Assembly: GCF_015356865.1 (NCBI RefSeq)
Contig: NZ_JAAFZA010000009.1
Location: 35,153-99,152, forward strand
DNA: 64,000 bases
Direction of reading: 5' to 3'
From: Catenulispora pinisilvae
GTDB lineage: Bacteria > Actinomycetota > Actinomycetes > Streptomycetales > Catenulisporaceae
In this document: positions 35,421 to 44,012 of the stretch, in pieces
Numbering within the stretch: the stretch's first letter is position 1
Layout: the number at the start of each line of letters is the position of its first letter
The notes under the pieces: generated by a model
Seen by the model: the letters and a program-made list of their open reading frames with translations, nothing else
What the model was told of the DNA's origin: nothing
Databases searched by the model: none
Translations under genes and position numbers: made by a program

Positions 35421-35507
35421 GTCACGCAGATCTGCGAGGGTAGTACTAACCAGGTGCAGCGAATTGTGGTGGCCCGGCAGGTGCCGGCTGGTGGTCTGAG
35501 CCTGTAG
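35421..35507 (+). pseudogene. 3'-end fragment of an acyl-CoA dehydrogenase gene
   Basis: The sequence reads VTQICEGSTNQVQRIVVARQ then VPAGGLSL and stop TAG. It matches the end of the intact acyl-CoA dehydrogenase gene (32,334-32,417), apart from one inserted Ser codon and scattered substitutions. No upstream portion exists. Like the intact gene it is followed by a large GC-rich terminator. It is either a partial direct duplication or the stump of a deleted paralogue. Confidence 0.8.
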
Positions 35508-35533
35508 TTCGTCGCCTTCCCGGCTTCAGACGT

Positions 35534-35570
35534 CGTCGGCCGCCGCACTCGCAAAGTGCGGCGGCCGACG
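35534..35570. terminator. Terminator between the dehydrogenase fragment and the TolB-like gene
   Basis: A perfect 16-bp stem, CGTCGGCCGCCGCACT and AGTGCGGCGGCCGACG, with a 5-base loop lies 12 bases before the stop of the leftward TolB-like gene. It can serve both directions. Confidence 0.82.
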
Positions 35571-35582
35571 TGTTCCCCGTCG

Positions 35583-36587
35583 TCAGGGTCCGGTGTCAGT
35601 ACCCAGAGGGGTCGGGGAGCTGGCGTCGTGGATGAGGATGCGTGGTGCTCCTCCGCCGTCGGCGGGTACGGCCCAGATGTCCCAGTCGCCGCCGGACTGG
35701 CGGGGGCGGCCGTACATGACCGTGCTGTTGTTGAGCCATGCCGCCTGGTCGTCGATGCTGTGCTCGTCGGCGAGCGGGGTTTCCGCCATGGTGCGCAGGT
35801 CGAGGACGTAGAGGCGCCAGGGGCGGTTCGCGCTGGCGTTGACGCGCTTCTTGAACACGATGCGGGTGCCGTCCGGTGACAGGGAGGGGCATTCGACGTT
35901 CTCCTGTAGCGTCCGCGCGGTCCAGGCGCGGTAGTCGCCTTGGACGAGGTAGGTGCGGCCCGCGGTGCGCACGGTCGCGTAAAAGGTGTTGTCGTCCGCG
36001 GCGAAGGTGATGCCCCAATAGTTCACGTCCGCGGCCTGGTAGGGCTTGCCGTCCAGGGTGAGGGGGATGCTCTCGACGTTGTCGATGAGCCGGCCGGTCT
36101 TGGTGTCCAGGATGGCCGTCCGGGTGGAGAAGTCGTCGCTCAGGTAGGAGTCGCCCTGGACGAACATCGTCCAGGACACCATCCTGCCGCTGGCTGAGAC
36201 GCGCGCACGGTTGGGGAAGCCGGCGGTCTTGACCTGGCGCACCTGGTGCAGCGAGTGGTCCAGGACGGTGGCGTAGGTGGCGGGGAGCGCCCCTCCGCGT
36301 TGCAGGCAGATCGCGGTGCCGTTGGCGGCGTAGAAGCGGTCGCACAGTGTGCTGCTGACGGTCGGGGCGGCGTCGGGGTGGGCGCTGGGCACTGACGCGA
36401 TGTGGCCGAAGTCGGGCCCCGGTGCGGTGTCGCGGAAGACGATCGTGTCGGCCGTTGCCAGATCGATCCTGCCGGTCGGGGATGCGCCCGCTGCGGCATC
36501 ACGGGTGTTCACCGTGTATCCGACGATCGCGGTGGCGGCCATCAGGCCGGTGACCGTCAATATCAGCACTCGTGTGCGCGTGTTCAT
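35583..36587 (-). CDS. Exported TolB-like beta-propeller protein
   Basis: A 334-residue protein anchored or exported by an N-terminal hydrophobic segment (RVLILTVTGLMAATAIVGYT). The rest shows WD40/TolB-type blades: CPSLSPDGTRIVFKKRV, then LYVLDLRTMAETPLAD and GDWDIWAVPADGGGAPRIL. There is no catalytic motif, so it is probably a binding or scaffold protein outside the membrane. ATG 36587 overlaps the MFS gene's stop as ATGA, with GGAAAG upstream. The pair may sense or move the same compound. Confidence 0.8.
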   Translation of the reverse strand: MNTRTRVLILTVTGLMAATAIVGYTVNTRDAAAGASPTGRIDLATADTIVFRDTAPGPDFGHIASVPSAHPDAAPTVSSTLCDRFYAANGTAICLQRGGALPATYATVLDHSLHQVRQVKTAGFPNRARVSASGRMVSWTMFVQGDSYLSDDFSTRTAILDTKTGRLIDNVESIPLTLDGKPYQAADVNYWGITFAADDNTFYATVRTAGRTYLVQGDYRAWTARTLQENVECPSLSPDGTRIVFKKRVNASANRPWRLYVLDLRTMAETPLADEHSIDDQAAWLNNSTVMYGRPRQSGGDWDIWAVPADGGGAPRILIHDASSPTPLGTDTGP

Positions 36588-37933
36588 GTGTTGCTTTCCT
36601 TCGCTAGCGGGAGGATCCACAGGGCCGCGAGGATCGCGGCGGCCAAGGAGGCCACGGCCAGCGCGAGGGCCGCGTGCAGCCCCCAGCGGCCCCAGGCCGC
36701 GCCGAAGAGCACCGAGGACGCCAGCAAGGCGACCGACTGGCCGGTCTGGATCAGGGCGATGCCGCTGGCGCGCAGCTGGACGGGAAGCATGGGTCCGACA
36801 GCGGCCATCAGGACGCCGTCGGTGGCGGCGTAGAACAAGCCGTGCAGCGCGAGTGTGGGCAGCAGCAACACCACACCGCCGACGGGTCCGAACAACATCA
36901 GGTACGCGCTCAGCAGGGCGACGTAGCCGCCGACGAACACCCGGATCCTCCCGACCCGGTCGGCGAGGTGCCCGAACGGGACCGCGAGCAGCAGATAGCT
37001 GGCCGTCGTGCCGAGCGGCAGCAGGGGGAAGTACTCGGCGGAGATGTCGAGGCGTTGTTGCAGCAGCAGATAGACGAAGGAATCGCTGAGCGCCACGACG
37101 CCCAGCAGCAGGGCGGCTATGCAGACCCGGCGGAATCGCGGCAGGAGCAGGAGCCGCAGCGCGGCGCCCAAGGAGACCGGGTTCGCCTGGTCCACCGCCT
37201 CCGTCCGGTCGCGCACCAACAAGGCCAGCATCACGACCGCGAACGACGCGATGCAGAAGCTGGCGACGAAGACGGTGTCGTAGTGGTTCGGGTTCGCCAG
37301 AAGCAGCCCGAAGGCGGCCAGGGGACCCAGAAACGCCCCGACGGTGTCCAGAGCGCGGTGCACACCGAACGAACGGCCGAGCGTCTCCGGGGTGCTGCTC
37401 AGGGAGATCAGCGCGTCCCGGGGCCCCGTACGCAGTCCCTTGCCGGTGCGGTCCGCGGCGATGACGGCACCGAGCGCCGACACCGACGAACCGGCGGCCA
37501 GCAGGCCCAGCTTGCAGACCGCGGACAGCGCGTAGCCGCTGCCCGCCACGAGCTTGCGGCGCTGCCACCGGTCGGCCGCGTGCCCGCCGGCCAGGCGCAC
37601 CAGCGCGGTGATGCCGAAGTACAGACCGTTGAGTTCGCCGAACTGGAGCGGGCTCAGGCCGAGTGTGAAGATCACATACATCGGCAGCACCGCTGTGATC
37701 ATCTCCGAGGAGATGTCGGTGACCAGACTGACCGACCCCAACGCCAGCACGTTGGGGGCCACGGCGACCCGGGCCCGTACCGGTACCGGTACCGGCACCG
37801 GCACGGAGGCGGCATCGGCACGCGCCGGTGCCGCCTCTACAATCTCCGCCGGGTCCGCCAACCCGGCAGGACTCGCAGAAGCGACTGAGACGGCCGGAGC
37901 GGGGGAATTCCGACGCGTCGACGAGATGTACAT
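36584..37933 (-). CDS. MFS transporter
   Basis: A 449-residue major facilitator protein with about 12 hydrophobic segments after a ~60-residue N-terminal extension. The extension is low-complexity and contains a VPVPVPVPV run coded by a GGTACC/GGCACC repeat (about 37,779-37,803). Segment loops read GHAADRWQRRKLVAGSGY, AADRTGKGLRTGPRDALIS and GRSFGVHRALDTVGAFLGP, the last typical of MFS_1 fosmidomycin/arabinose-efflux-like proteins. It is coupled to the TolB-like gene downstream by an ATGA overlap. The substrate is unknown. Confidence 0.88.
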   Translation of the reverse strand: MYISSTRRNSPAPAVSVASASPAGLADPAEIVEAAPARADAASVPVPVPVPVRARVAVAPNVLALGSVSLVTDISSEMITAVLPMYVIFTLGLSPLQFGELNGLYFGITALVRLAGGHAADRWQRRKLVAGSGYALSAVCKLGLLAAGSSVSALGAVIAADRTGKGLRTGPRDALISLSSTPETLGRSFGVHRALDTVGAFLGPLAAFGLLLANPNHYDTVFVASFCIASFAVVMLALLVRDRTEAVDQANPVSLGAALRLLLLPRFRRVCIAALLLGVVALSDSFVYLLLQQRLDISAEYFPLLPLGTTASYLLLAVPFGHLADRVGRIRVFVGGYVALLSAYLMLFGPVGGVVLLLPTLALHGLFYAATDGVLMAAVGPMLPVQLRASGIALIQTGQSVALLASSVLFGAAWGRWGLHAALALAVASLAAAILAALWILPLAKESNT

Positions 37934-38048
37934 GTCCGTCCTCTCAGACCGGCTGCCCCGAGTGGGGGGCTGCCGGCCGGCACACCGGAACGGTGCGCCG
38001 ACCGGCAGGGAGTGGCGGGCCGGTTCCGCCGCCCGATGGGAGACGGCG

Positions 38049-40316
38049 TCAGTCGGCGATGGTGTACGTGTCGCCGTCGGTCATCCAGGACAGTGGCGCG
38101 TTCAGGTTCAGGTTGCCCTTGTCGAGGAAGACCTGCTGCTCGGTGTCGATGCGACTGGTGTCATCGGGTGTGGCCTCGGCGAGCATCGCGGCCTTGCGGG
38201 CGTTGAGGAAGGCCTTGATATACGTCGCCTCGTCACCGCCTTGCGCGGGAGTGCGAGCCTGCTTCATGGCCGCGGCGCGGATCGCGGCGAAGCTGACCGG
38301 ATCCGTTCCGGAGCCGTGCCTGACCATCGCGTCGAAGTAGGCGAACTGTCCCAGCGCGTGCAGGCCGTCGGCCTTGGCCTGGGTGACCGCGGGGTTGAAG
38401 TAGTCCCGGTCCATTTCGTCGTTCTGGGCTTGCTGGAACGCCGGGTCCAAAGCGGCGGTGTGCCAGGCGGAGGCGAAGTCCGGGTCCAGCCCGCGGTGTG
38501 AGCTGCTGCCCTTCACCGCGCGCAGTGCCGGCAGGTACCCGGCCAGCGCGTTGTGCGGAACCCGCTGGGTGTAGAGGTTCACCAGGTCGAGCAGGTCGCC
38601 GGAGCCGGAGCTGAATCCGGCGATCCCCGCGGTGTAGCCGCGGCCGTCGCTGATGTCCTCGATGTAGGCGTACTGCGCTTTCCAGTCCAGCGAGGAGTTC
38701 TGCGCGCTGGAGACCAGTTCCATCGCGGCCTCCTTCTTGCGCGGATCGGTCAGGTCGCTGGTGGAACTGCTCGGCGGGATCGGCGAGGCGTAGGTCGGGC
38801 CGGTCACCTGCGGAGTCGCCGGCAGGTTCGGCACCGGGTTCGCCGCTGCGTTGGCCGGCGCGTTCGCCGGCGGGGCGGCCAGGGCGGACGCCGGGCCGTA
38901 TATCCCGAACTCATAGAGCGAGTAGCCGTAGGAGGTGCCGCGCTTGGTGCCGTACATGCGCACGTAGCGGCCGTGTCCGTTGACCGTCAGGTCCTCGTTT
39001 CCGCCGTGGCCACTGGTCGTGGAGTAGACGGTCGTCCAGGTCTTGTCGTCGTCAGAGGTCTGGATGGTGTAGGCCTTGCCGTACGCGGCCTCCCAGCTCA
39101 GTTTGACCTCGTTGATCGCCATGCTGCTGCCCAGATCGACGGAGATCCACTGCGGATCCGAGCCTTCCTTGCTGCCCCACCGGGTCGTCGCGTCACCGTC
39201 GACCGCGTTGGACGCCGGCAGTGACGAACTCTCCGTCGAGGACGCGGTGGCCGGCCGTCCCAGTGCGAGGTCGGTGCCGCCGGACGGCGGCGACGTCGAC
39301 GAGGTCGGGGGCGAGCTCGGAGGGGTTGACGTGGTGCCGCCCTGGTCCCAGATGCCGGAGATGTCGGAGGCCGTGGCCGCGCTCCCCAGCGCCGGCAGGC
39401 CGTAGTCGTCTTCCAGCGTGCGCAGGAGCGAGTAGTGGTTGTAGTGGGTGCCGCTGCTGGCGCCCGGCTTCACGTGGGCGCCGACGATCATGGTGGCTAT
39501 CTGGTTGTCGGAGTCGTCGCCGTCGTTCTCGTCCCAAGTCACGATCAGCAGGCTGTTGTGCGTCTTGGCCCACTGGGCGTAGCCGTCGATGTGGTCGTGC
39601 AGCCAGGTGTCGCCGGCCTTGACCGTCCCGTCGTGCATGTCGTCGTCGAGGTTCGGCGTCACGAACGACACGGTGGGCAGCTTGCTGAAGTCCGTCGGGA
39701 ACTTGCTGAAGCGCAGATTCGAGCTGGCCGGGATGTCGGCGAAGTCGGCCCAGCTGTTGTGCTTGCGGGCGTACCCGCCACTGCCGTCGTCGCCGCAGTC
39801 CTTCGAGCCGTCGGCGGGCAGGCTCTCCGAATAGCCGACGAACGTGTGACCGTTGGTCAGCAGCTGGTTGCCGAGGTTGTCGGCGTTGAAGTTGTACGGG
39901 CAGTCGTCGGAGTCGACCCCGTGCAGGGAGCCGGAGAACAGCGCCACATAGTTGCCCTGGCTCGGGTGCGTCGTGCCGTGGAAGTTCGTGAACGACGCAC
40001 CCTGCTTGATCAGGGAGTTGATGTATGGGGCGTTGCTGCTGCCGACGATGTCGTCGTAGTACTTGTTCTCCTCGGTGACCAGCACGACGTGGTCGTACAC
40101 GGGCAGACCCGTGGCCGAGACCGACGCCGAGGCCGAGGACGGCCGGGCGGCGGCGGTCGACGCCACGCCGAGCGTGACCAGCACCAGGGCCGACCCGGCC
40201 GCGATGACGGCGCGCCGTTTCTTCGTTCCCAGCAGGGTATCCGCGGCGGACGAAGGGTCCGGAGCCAACGGTGGACGGGTGCGCCCGGGGCGCAAAAAGG
40301 CTTGCCGAAGTCGCAT
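38049..40316 (-). CDS. Secreted phosphoesterase-CBM32-GH46 fusion with a degenerate chitosanase domain
   Basis: A 755-residue exported protein of three parts. Residues ~72-345 are a PF04185-type phosphoesterase (acid phosphatase/phospholipase C relatives): VYDHVVLVTEENKYYDDIVG, THPSQGNYVALFSG and LIVTWDENDGDDSDNQIATM. A Pro/Ser/Thr linker leads to an F5/8 type C (CBM32) domain at ~365-490. Residues ~515-755 are a GH46 chitosanase domain (KAQYAYIEDISDGRGYTAG, KADGLHALGQFAYFDA). The general-acid Glu of GH46 (Glu22 in the Streptomyces N174 enzyme) is Gln here (SSAQNSS, residue 539, codon CAG 38702-38700); the Asp partner (557) is kept. A long signal peptide precedes. ATG 40316 follows AAGGAG. 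Confidence 0.88.
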   Translation of the reverse strand: MRLRQAFLRPGRTRPPLAPDPSSAADTLLGTKKRRAVIAAGSALVLVTLGVASTAAARPSSASASVSATGLPVYDHVVLVTEENKYYDDIVGSSNAPYINSLIKQGASFTNFHGTTHPSQGNYVALFSGSLHGVDSDDCPYNFNADNLGNQLLTNGHTFVGYSESLPADGSKDCGDDGSGGYARKHNSWADFADIPASSNLRFSKFPTDFSKLPTVSFVTPNLDDDMHDGTVKAGDTWLHDHIDGYAQWAKTHNSLLIVTWDENDGDDSDNQIATMIVGAHVKPGASSGTHYNHYSLLRTLEDDYGLPALGSAATASDISGIWDQGGTTSTPPSSPPTSSTSPPSGGTDLALGRPATASSTESSSLPASNAVDGDATTRWGSKEGSDPQWISVDLGSSMAINEVKLSWEAAYGKAYTIQTSDDDKTWTTVYSTTSGHGGNEDLTVNGHGRYVRMYGTKRGTSYGYSLYEFGIYGPASALAAPPANAPANAAANPVPNLPATPQVTGPTYASPIPPSSSTSDLTDPRKKEAAMELVSSAQNSSLDWKAQYAYIEDISDGRGYTAGIAGFSSGSGDLLDLVNLYTQRVPHNALAGYLPALRAVKGSSSHRGLDPDFASAWHTAALDPAFQQAQNDEMDRDYFNPAVTQAKADGLHALGQFAYFDAMVRHGSGTDPVSFAAIRAAAMKQARTPAQGGDEATYIKAFLNARKAAMLAEATPDDTSRIDTEQQVFLDKGNLNLNAPLSWMTDGDTYTIAD

Positions 40317-40836
40317 TTCGGTCTCCTTGAGGGCCACAGCCCCCGATGCGATGGGGAAACGGCCGGCGCGCGGCACGCATCGCCGCAAGCGCTGTCCGCA
40401 ACGAGATGGCGGCATACGGCCGCGGGCAGCCGGGTCAGATTCCCTCTGAGCGTGTCCGGTTCGGAACTTCCACGCCAAGCCGCTGACGAGATACGTACAT
40501 GCTCTGATAGGTGCTTGTCAATCGTTCGGCCCTCAACGATTCTCAGCACCGCGCCGAGTCCCCCTCAGACTCTTGACGCTGCTCAGGCCTGCTGGTATTC
40601 CTGTCGTTAGGGAGGTTTACCAGAAATCATGGAAGCGTGATCACCGGGAGGCACCGGGACAGATCGCGCGTTGAGGTTCGAAAACTTCCAAAGCTTCTTT
40701 CTCCGTATCCTGCGAACGGAGGGCAGCGCCGTAGGTCAGGAGTGCGCGGCCCACGCCGACACAGTCCTTGACGTGCGCGCCGGTGATGCGGTGGGGGCCG
40801 GGGCGGAGACGCCGGGGTGTCTGCGAAGAAGGGAAG
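40317..40836. other. Divergent promoter region of two secreted hydrolase genes
   Basis: These 520 bases separate the phosphoesterase-GH46 gene and the GH59 gene. Around 40,490-40,620 the DNA is AT-richer. An inverted repeat CTGGTA-20-TACCAG spans 40592-40623 and could be an operator shared by the two genes. The opposite-strand frames here (for example 40,641-41,066 minus) are not convincing. Confidence 0.45.
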
Positions 40837-43656
40837 ATGATGACTTCGGTGCTTCCTCGAAGATTGCGCAGCCATGCCGCCCTCGGGTTGCTCGTGGCGC
40901 TGCTCGCCTCGTTGTGTTTTGTGATCGGAGCCCCGGCGGCCCCGGCGACCACTCCGACCGCGGCTGCCGCGGCGACCACGATCGCGGTCAATGGCGCTGG
41001 TACCGGACGTACCTTTGACGGGATCGGTGCGATCAGCGGCGGCGGGGGCAACTCGCGGTTGCTCATCGACTATCCGCCGGCTCAGCGTCAGCAGATTCTC
41101 GACTACTTGTTCGAGCCCGGATACGGTGCCGACTTGCAGATCCTCAAGGTTGAGATCGGGGGTGACACCAACTCCACCGATGGGGCGGAGCCGTCGATTG
41201 AGCACACTGCCGGCGCCGTCCAGTGCAATACCGGCTACGAGTTCTGGCTCATGCAGCAGGCCAAGGCTCTGAATCCGAATATCAAGCTGTATGGGCTGGC
41301 CTGGGGTGCGCCGGGGTGGATCGGCGGCGGCAATTTCTGGTCCACCGACACGATCAACTATCTGGTGTCGTGGCTCAACTGTGCCAAGGCGGACGGTCTG
41401 ACGATCGACTATCTCGGTGGCTGGAATGAGCGCGGCTACAACATCGCCTGGTATGAGCAGCTGCGTTCGGCCTTGAATGCGGACGGCTACTCGGGTGTGC
41501 AGATCGTCGGCGCGGACTCGGACTGGTCGGTGGCCAACGACATCGACGCCGACCCCGCCTTCGCCAACGCGGTGCAGGTCATCGGGTCGCACTATCCGTG
41601 CCAGGGTGATGGCGGGCCGGCCTATTCGTGCTCGACCACCAGTCAGGCGACGTCTTCGGGCAAGCCGCTGTGGGCCTCGGAGAACGGGTCGCAGGACATG
41701 GATACCGGCGCGCCCGCGCTGATCCGCTCCATCGTCCGCGGCTACACCGACGCCCGCATGACGGCGTACCTCAACTGGCCGCTGATCGCCGCGATCACCC
41801 CGAATCTGCCGTATCCGACCGATGGGATGATGACCGCTGGTCAGCCCTGGTCGGGCAACTACTCGGTCGGGGAGAGTGCCTGGGCCACCGCGCAGGTCAC
41901 CCAGTTCACCGCGCCCGGCTGGCAGTTCCTGGACTCCGGCTCGGGGTACCTGGGCGGCGCCGAGGGCAACGGCGCGTACGTCTCGTTGAAGTCCGACAAC
42001 GGCAGCGACTACTCCACCGTCATCGAGACCACGACGGCCAGTGCGGCCCAAACCGTGAACGTCAACGTGTCCGGCGGCCTGTCGGCAGGCACCGTGCACG
42101 TCTGGAGCACCGACGTCAACGCGCCGAATCCGGCGACCGCGCTGATCCACAGCCAGGACATCACGCCGGCCAACGGCTCGTACTCGCTGACGGTCCAGCC
42201 GGGGTACATCTATACCCTGACCACCACGACCGGTCAGGGCAAGGGCACCGCGGTCAGCCCCGCCCCGGCGACGCTGGGCCTGCCGTACACCGACTCCTAC
42301 GACCAGGACGCGACCGGCAGCGAGCCGCGGTATTTGCAGACGATGCAGGGCGCGTATCAGGTCGAGCCGTGCCTGGGCGGCCGCTCGGGGCAGTGCGTCC
42401 AGCAGCTGACCCCCACCAAGCCGATCGAGTGGCAGAGCGATTCCGACGCGTACGGCCTGATCGGCGACACGACCTGGTCGAACTACACGGTCTCCTCCGA
42501 CGTGTACCTGAACCAGGCCGGTACCGCTGAGCTGTTCGGTCGGGCGAACAAGCAGGACCGGCCCCAGGCCGATCAGGCCGCCTACCTCTTCCGGGTCTCC
42601 GATTCCGGGGCGTGGTCGATCGACAGGAGTGACGCCGTCGGGTCCATCACGACGCTCGCGTCGGGCACCGTGGGCGCGCTGGGTACGGGCAGCTGGCACA
42701 CCATCGCGTTGAACATGTGGGGCACCGCGCTCACCGGTTCGATCGACGGGACCAGCGTCGGCTCCGCCTCGGACGGCACCTACCAGACCGGCCAGGCCGG
42801 CCTCGGCGTCGTCGGTTACCAGACCGACCAGTTCGACAACCTCGCCGTCAACCCGCTCCCCGGCGGCTACGGCACGTACGGCACAGGTCCGGCCTCCTCC
42901 GCTCTGGCCGGGTTGTGCCTGGACAACGCCAACGGCTCGATCGCCAACGGCAACAAGGTCGACATCGGCAGCTGCGACAACTCCACCGGCCAGCAGTGGA
43001 CGCCCTCGAACGGCATCATGAAGACCAACAGCGACATGTGCCTGGACGTCGTCGGTTCCGGTTCCACGGCCAACGGAAGCCTGGTCGACGTATGGTTCTG
43101 CAACGGCGGCCCGAACCAGGTCTGGATACCGCAGGCGAACGGTGAACTGCTCAACCCGCAGTCCGGCCGGTGCCTGGACGACCCGGCGCTGAGCACGACG
43201 CCGGGTACCCAACTCGACATCTGGGACTGTAACGACGGTGCGAATCAGAGGTGGGCGCTGCCCCCGATCGTCGGACCGGTCACCACCGCCGTCGACGCAC
43301 TCTGCCTCGACGACGCCAACGACCTCACGACCGACGGCAACAAGGTCGACATCTACGGCTGCAACGACACCAACGCGCAACGGTGGCAGCAAGTCGGGAC
43401 CGCGCTGATGAACAACGGCAAGTGTCTGGACGTCACCGGCTCCGGCGCCACCGCCAACGGCACCCCGGTCGAGCTGTACACCTGTGACAACGGCGCCAAC
43501 CAGGTCTGGACGCCGCAGGCGAACGGCGAACTGCTCAACCCGCAGTCCGGCCGGTGCCTGGACGACCCGGGATTCAGCACGACGCCGGGTACCCAACTCC
43601 AGATATACGACTGCAACGACGGTGCTAATCAGCAGTGGGCGCTGCCCGCCGCCTGA
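40837..43656 (+). CDS. Secreted GH59 galactocerebrosidase-like glycosidase with two ricin-type lectin domains
   Basis: A 939-residue exported enzyme. A signal peptide (LGLLVALLASLCFVIGAPA) leads into a GH59 barrel with FDGIGAISGGGGNSRLL, the acid/base Glu in GGWNERGYN (residue 198) and the nucleophile Glu in WASENGSQD (residue 282). A GH59-type beta-sandwich and lectin-like part follow to ~690. Two beta-trefoils of the ricin-B type end the protein, with six QxW-like motifs (QQW, NQVW, NQRW, AQRW, NQVW, NQQW). GH59 removes beta-galactose from galactolipids. The ATG is 40837 or 40840 after AAGGGA. It is divergent from the phosphoesterase-GH46 fusion gene. Confidence 0.9.
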   Translation: MMTSVLPRRLRSHAALGLLVALLASLCFVIGAPAAPATTPTAAAAATTIAVNGAGTGRTFDGIGAISGGGGNSRLLIDYPPAQRQQILDYLFEPGYGADLQILKVEIGGDTNSTDGAEPSIEHTAGAVQCNTGYEFWLMQQAKALNPNIKLYGLAWGAPGWIGGGNFWSTDTINYLVSWLNCAKADGLTIDYLGGWNERGYNIAWYEQLRSALNADGYSGVQIVGADSDWSVANDIDADPAFANAVQVIGSHYPCQGDGGPAYSCSTTSQATSSGKPLWASENGSQDMDTGAPALIRSIVRGYTDARMTAYLNWPLIAAITPNLPYPTDGMMTAGQPWSGNYSVGESAWATAQVTQFTAPGWQFLDSGSGYLGGAEGNGAYVSLKSDNGSDYSTVIETTTASAAQTVNVNVSGGLSAGTVHVWSTDVNAPNPATALIHSQDITPANGSYSLTVQPGYIYTLTTTTGQGKGTAVSPAPATLGLPYTDSYDQDATGSEPRYLQTMQGAYQVEPCLGGRSGQCVQQLTPTKPIEWQSDSDAYGLIGDTTWSNYTVSSDVYLNQAGTAELFGRANKQDRPQADQAAYLFRVSDSGAWSIDRSDAVGSITTLASGTVGALGTGSWHTIALNMWGTALTGSIDGTSVGSASDGTYQTGQAGLGVVGYQTDQFDNLAVNPLPGGYGTYGTGPASSALAGLCLDNANGSIANGNKVDIGSCDNSTGQQWTPSNGIMKTNSDMCLDVVGSGSTANGSLVDVWFCNGGPNQVWIPQANGELLNPQSGRCLDDPALSTTPGTQLDIWDCNDGANQRWALPPIVGPVTTAVDALCLDDANDLTTDGNKVDIYGCNDTNAQRWQQVGTALMNNGKCLDVTGSGATANGTPVELYTCDNGANQVWTPQANGELLNPQSGRCLDDPGFSTTPGTQLQIYDCNDGANQQWALPAA

Positions 43657-43749
43657 GGCTTCAAGCCGCGACGCCTGACGCGTCGAGCCCCGCAGCCTGA
43701 GCCTTCAAGACCCGCTGGCTGAGGCTCCAAGCCCAGCTCCCGCTACCCT

Positions 43750-43787
43750 GTCCCGTCTGCTCCTCGTCAGCCACCCGGCTGCGGGAG
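43750..43787. terminator. Strong stem-loop after the GH59 gene
   Basis: A perfect 14-bp stem, GTCCCGTCTGCTCC and GGAGCAGACGGGAC, encloses an inner CAGCC/GGCTG stem. It lies about 95 bases after the GH59 stop. Confidence 0.78.
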
Positions 43788-43822
43788 CAGACGGGACTCA
43801 TGCTCGATCGGCTACCGCGTCG

Positions 43823-43993
43823 TCATGTGCCGTACTGCGTCGTCTCAGGGCGCTCGATCATCAAAACGTGCGCGGGGCTCTCAGCAACTGGCCGATGCCG
43901 CACCCCTGTGGGCACGACGAAGAGATCGCCGGTGCTGAGTGTGACCGGGCTCTGCCCCTCGATTTCGACGATCCTTACATTGAAGGCGAGCCC
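43823..43993 (-). pseudogene. Cupin-domain C-terminal fragment
   Basis: On the minus strand the frame reads AEGLAFNVRIVEIEGQSPVT, then LSTGDLFVVPTGVRHRPVAE and MIERPETTQYGT before TGA (43825-43823). This is the second half of a small cupin: a GDLFVVPxGxxHRP motif followed by LMIEP. The first half with the two metal-binding His and Glu is missing; the fragment abuts the SDR stop at 44,013. It is a remnant. Confidence 0.62.
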
Positions 43994-44012
43994 TTCGGCG
44001 CCGGGTCGTCGG

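Noticed and set aside
40627..43596. A 989-residue open frame on the minus strand
   Set aside because: It is the mirror of the GH59-trefoil gene. Its translation is compositionally biased (Arg/Gly/Val), with no domain, signal or ribosome site.
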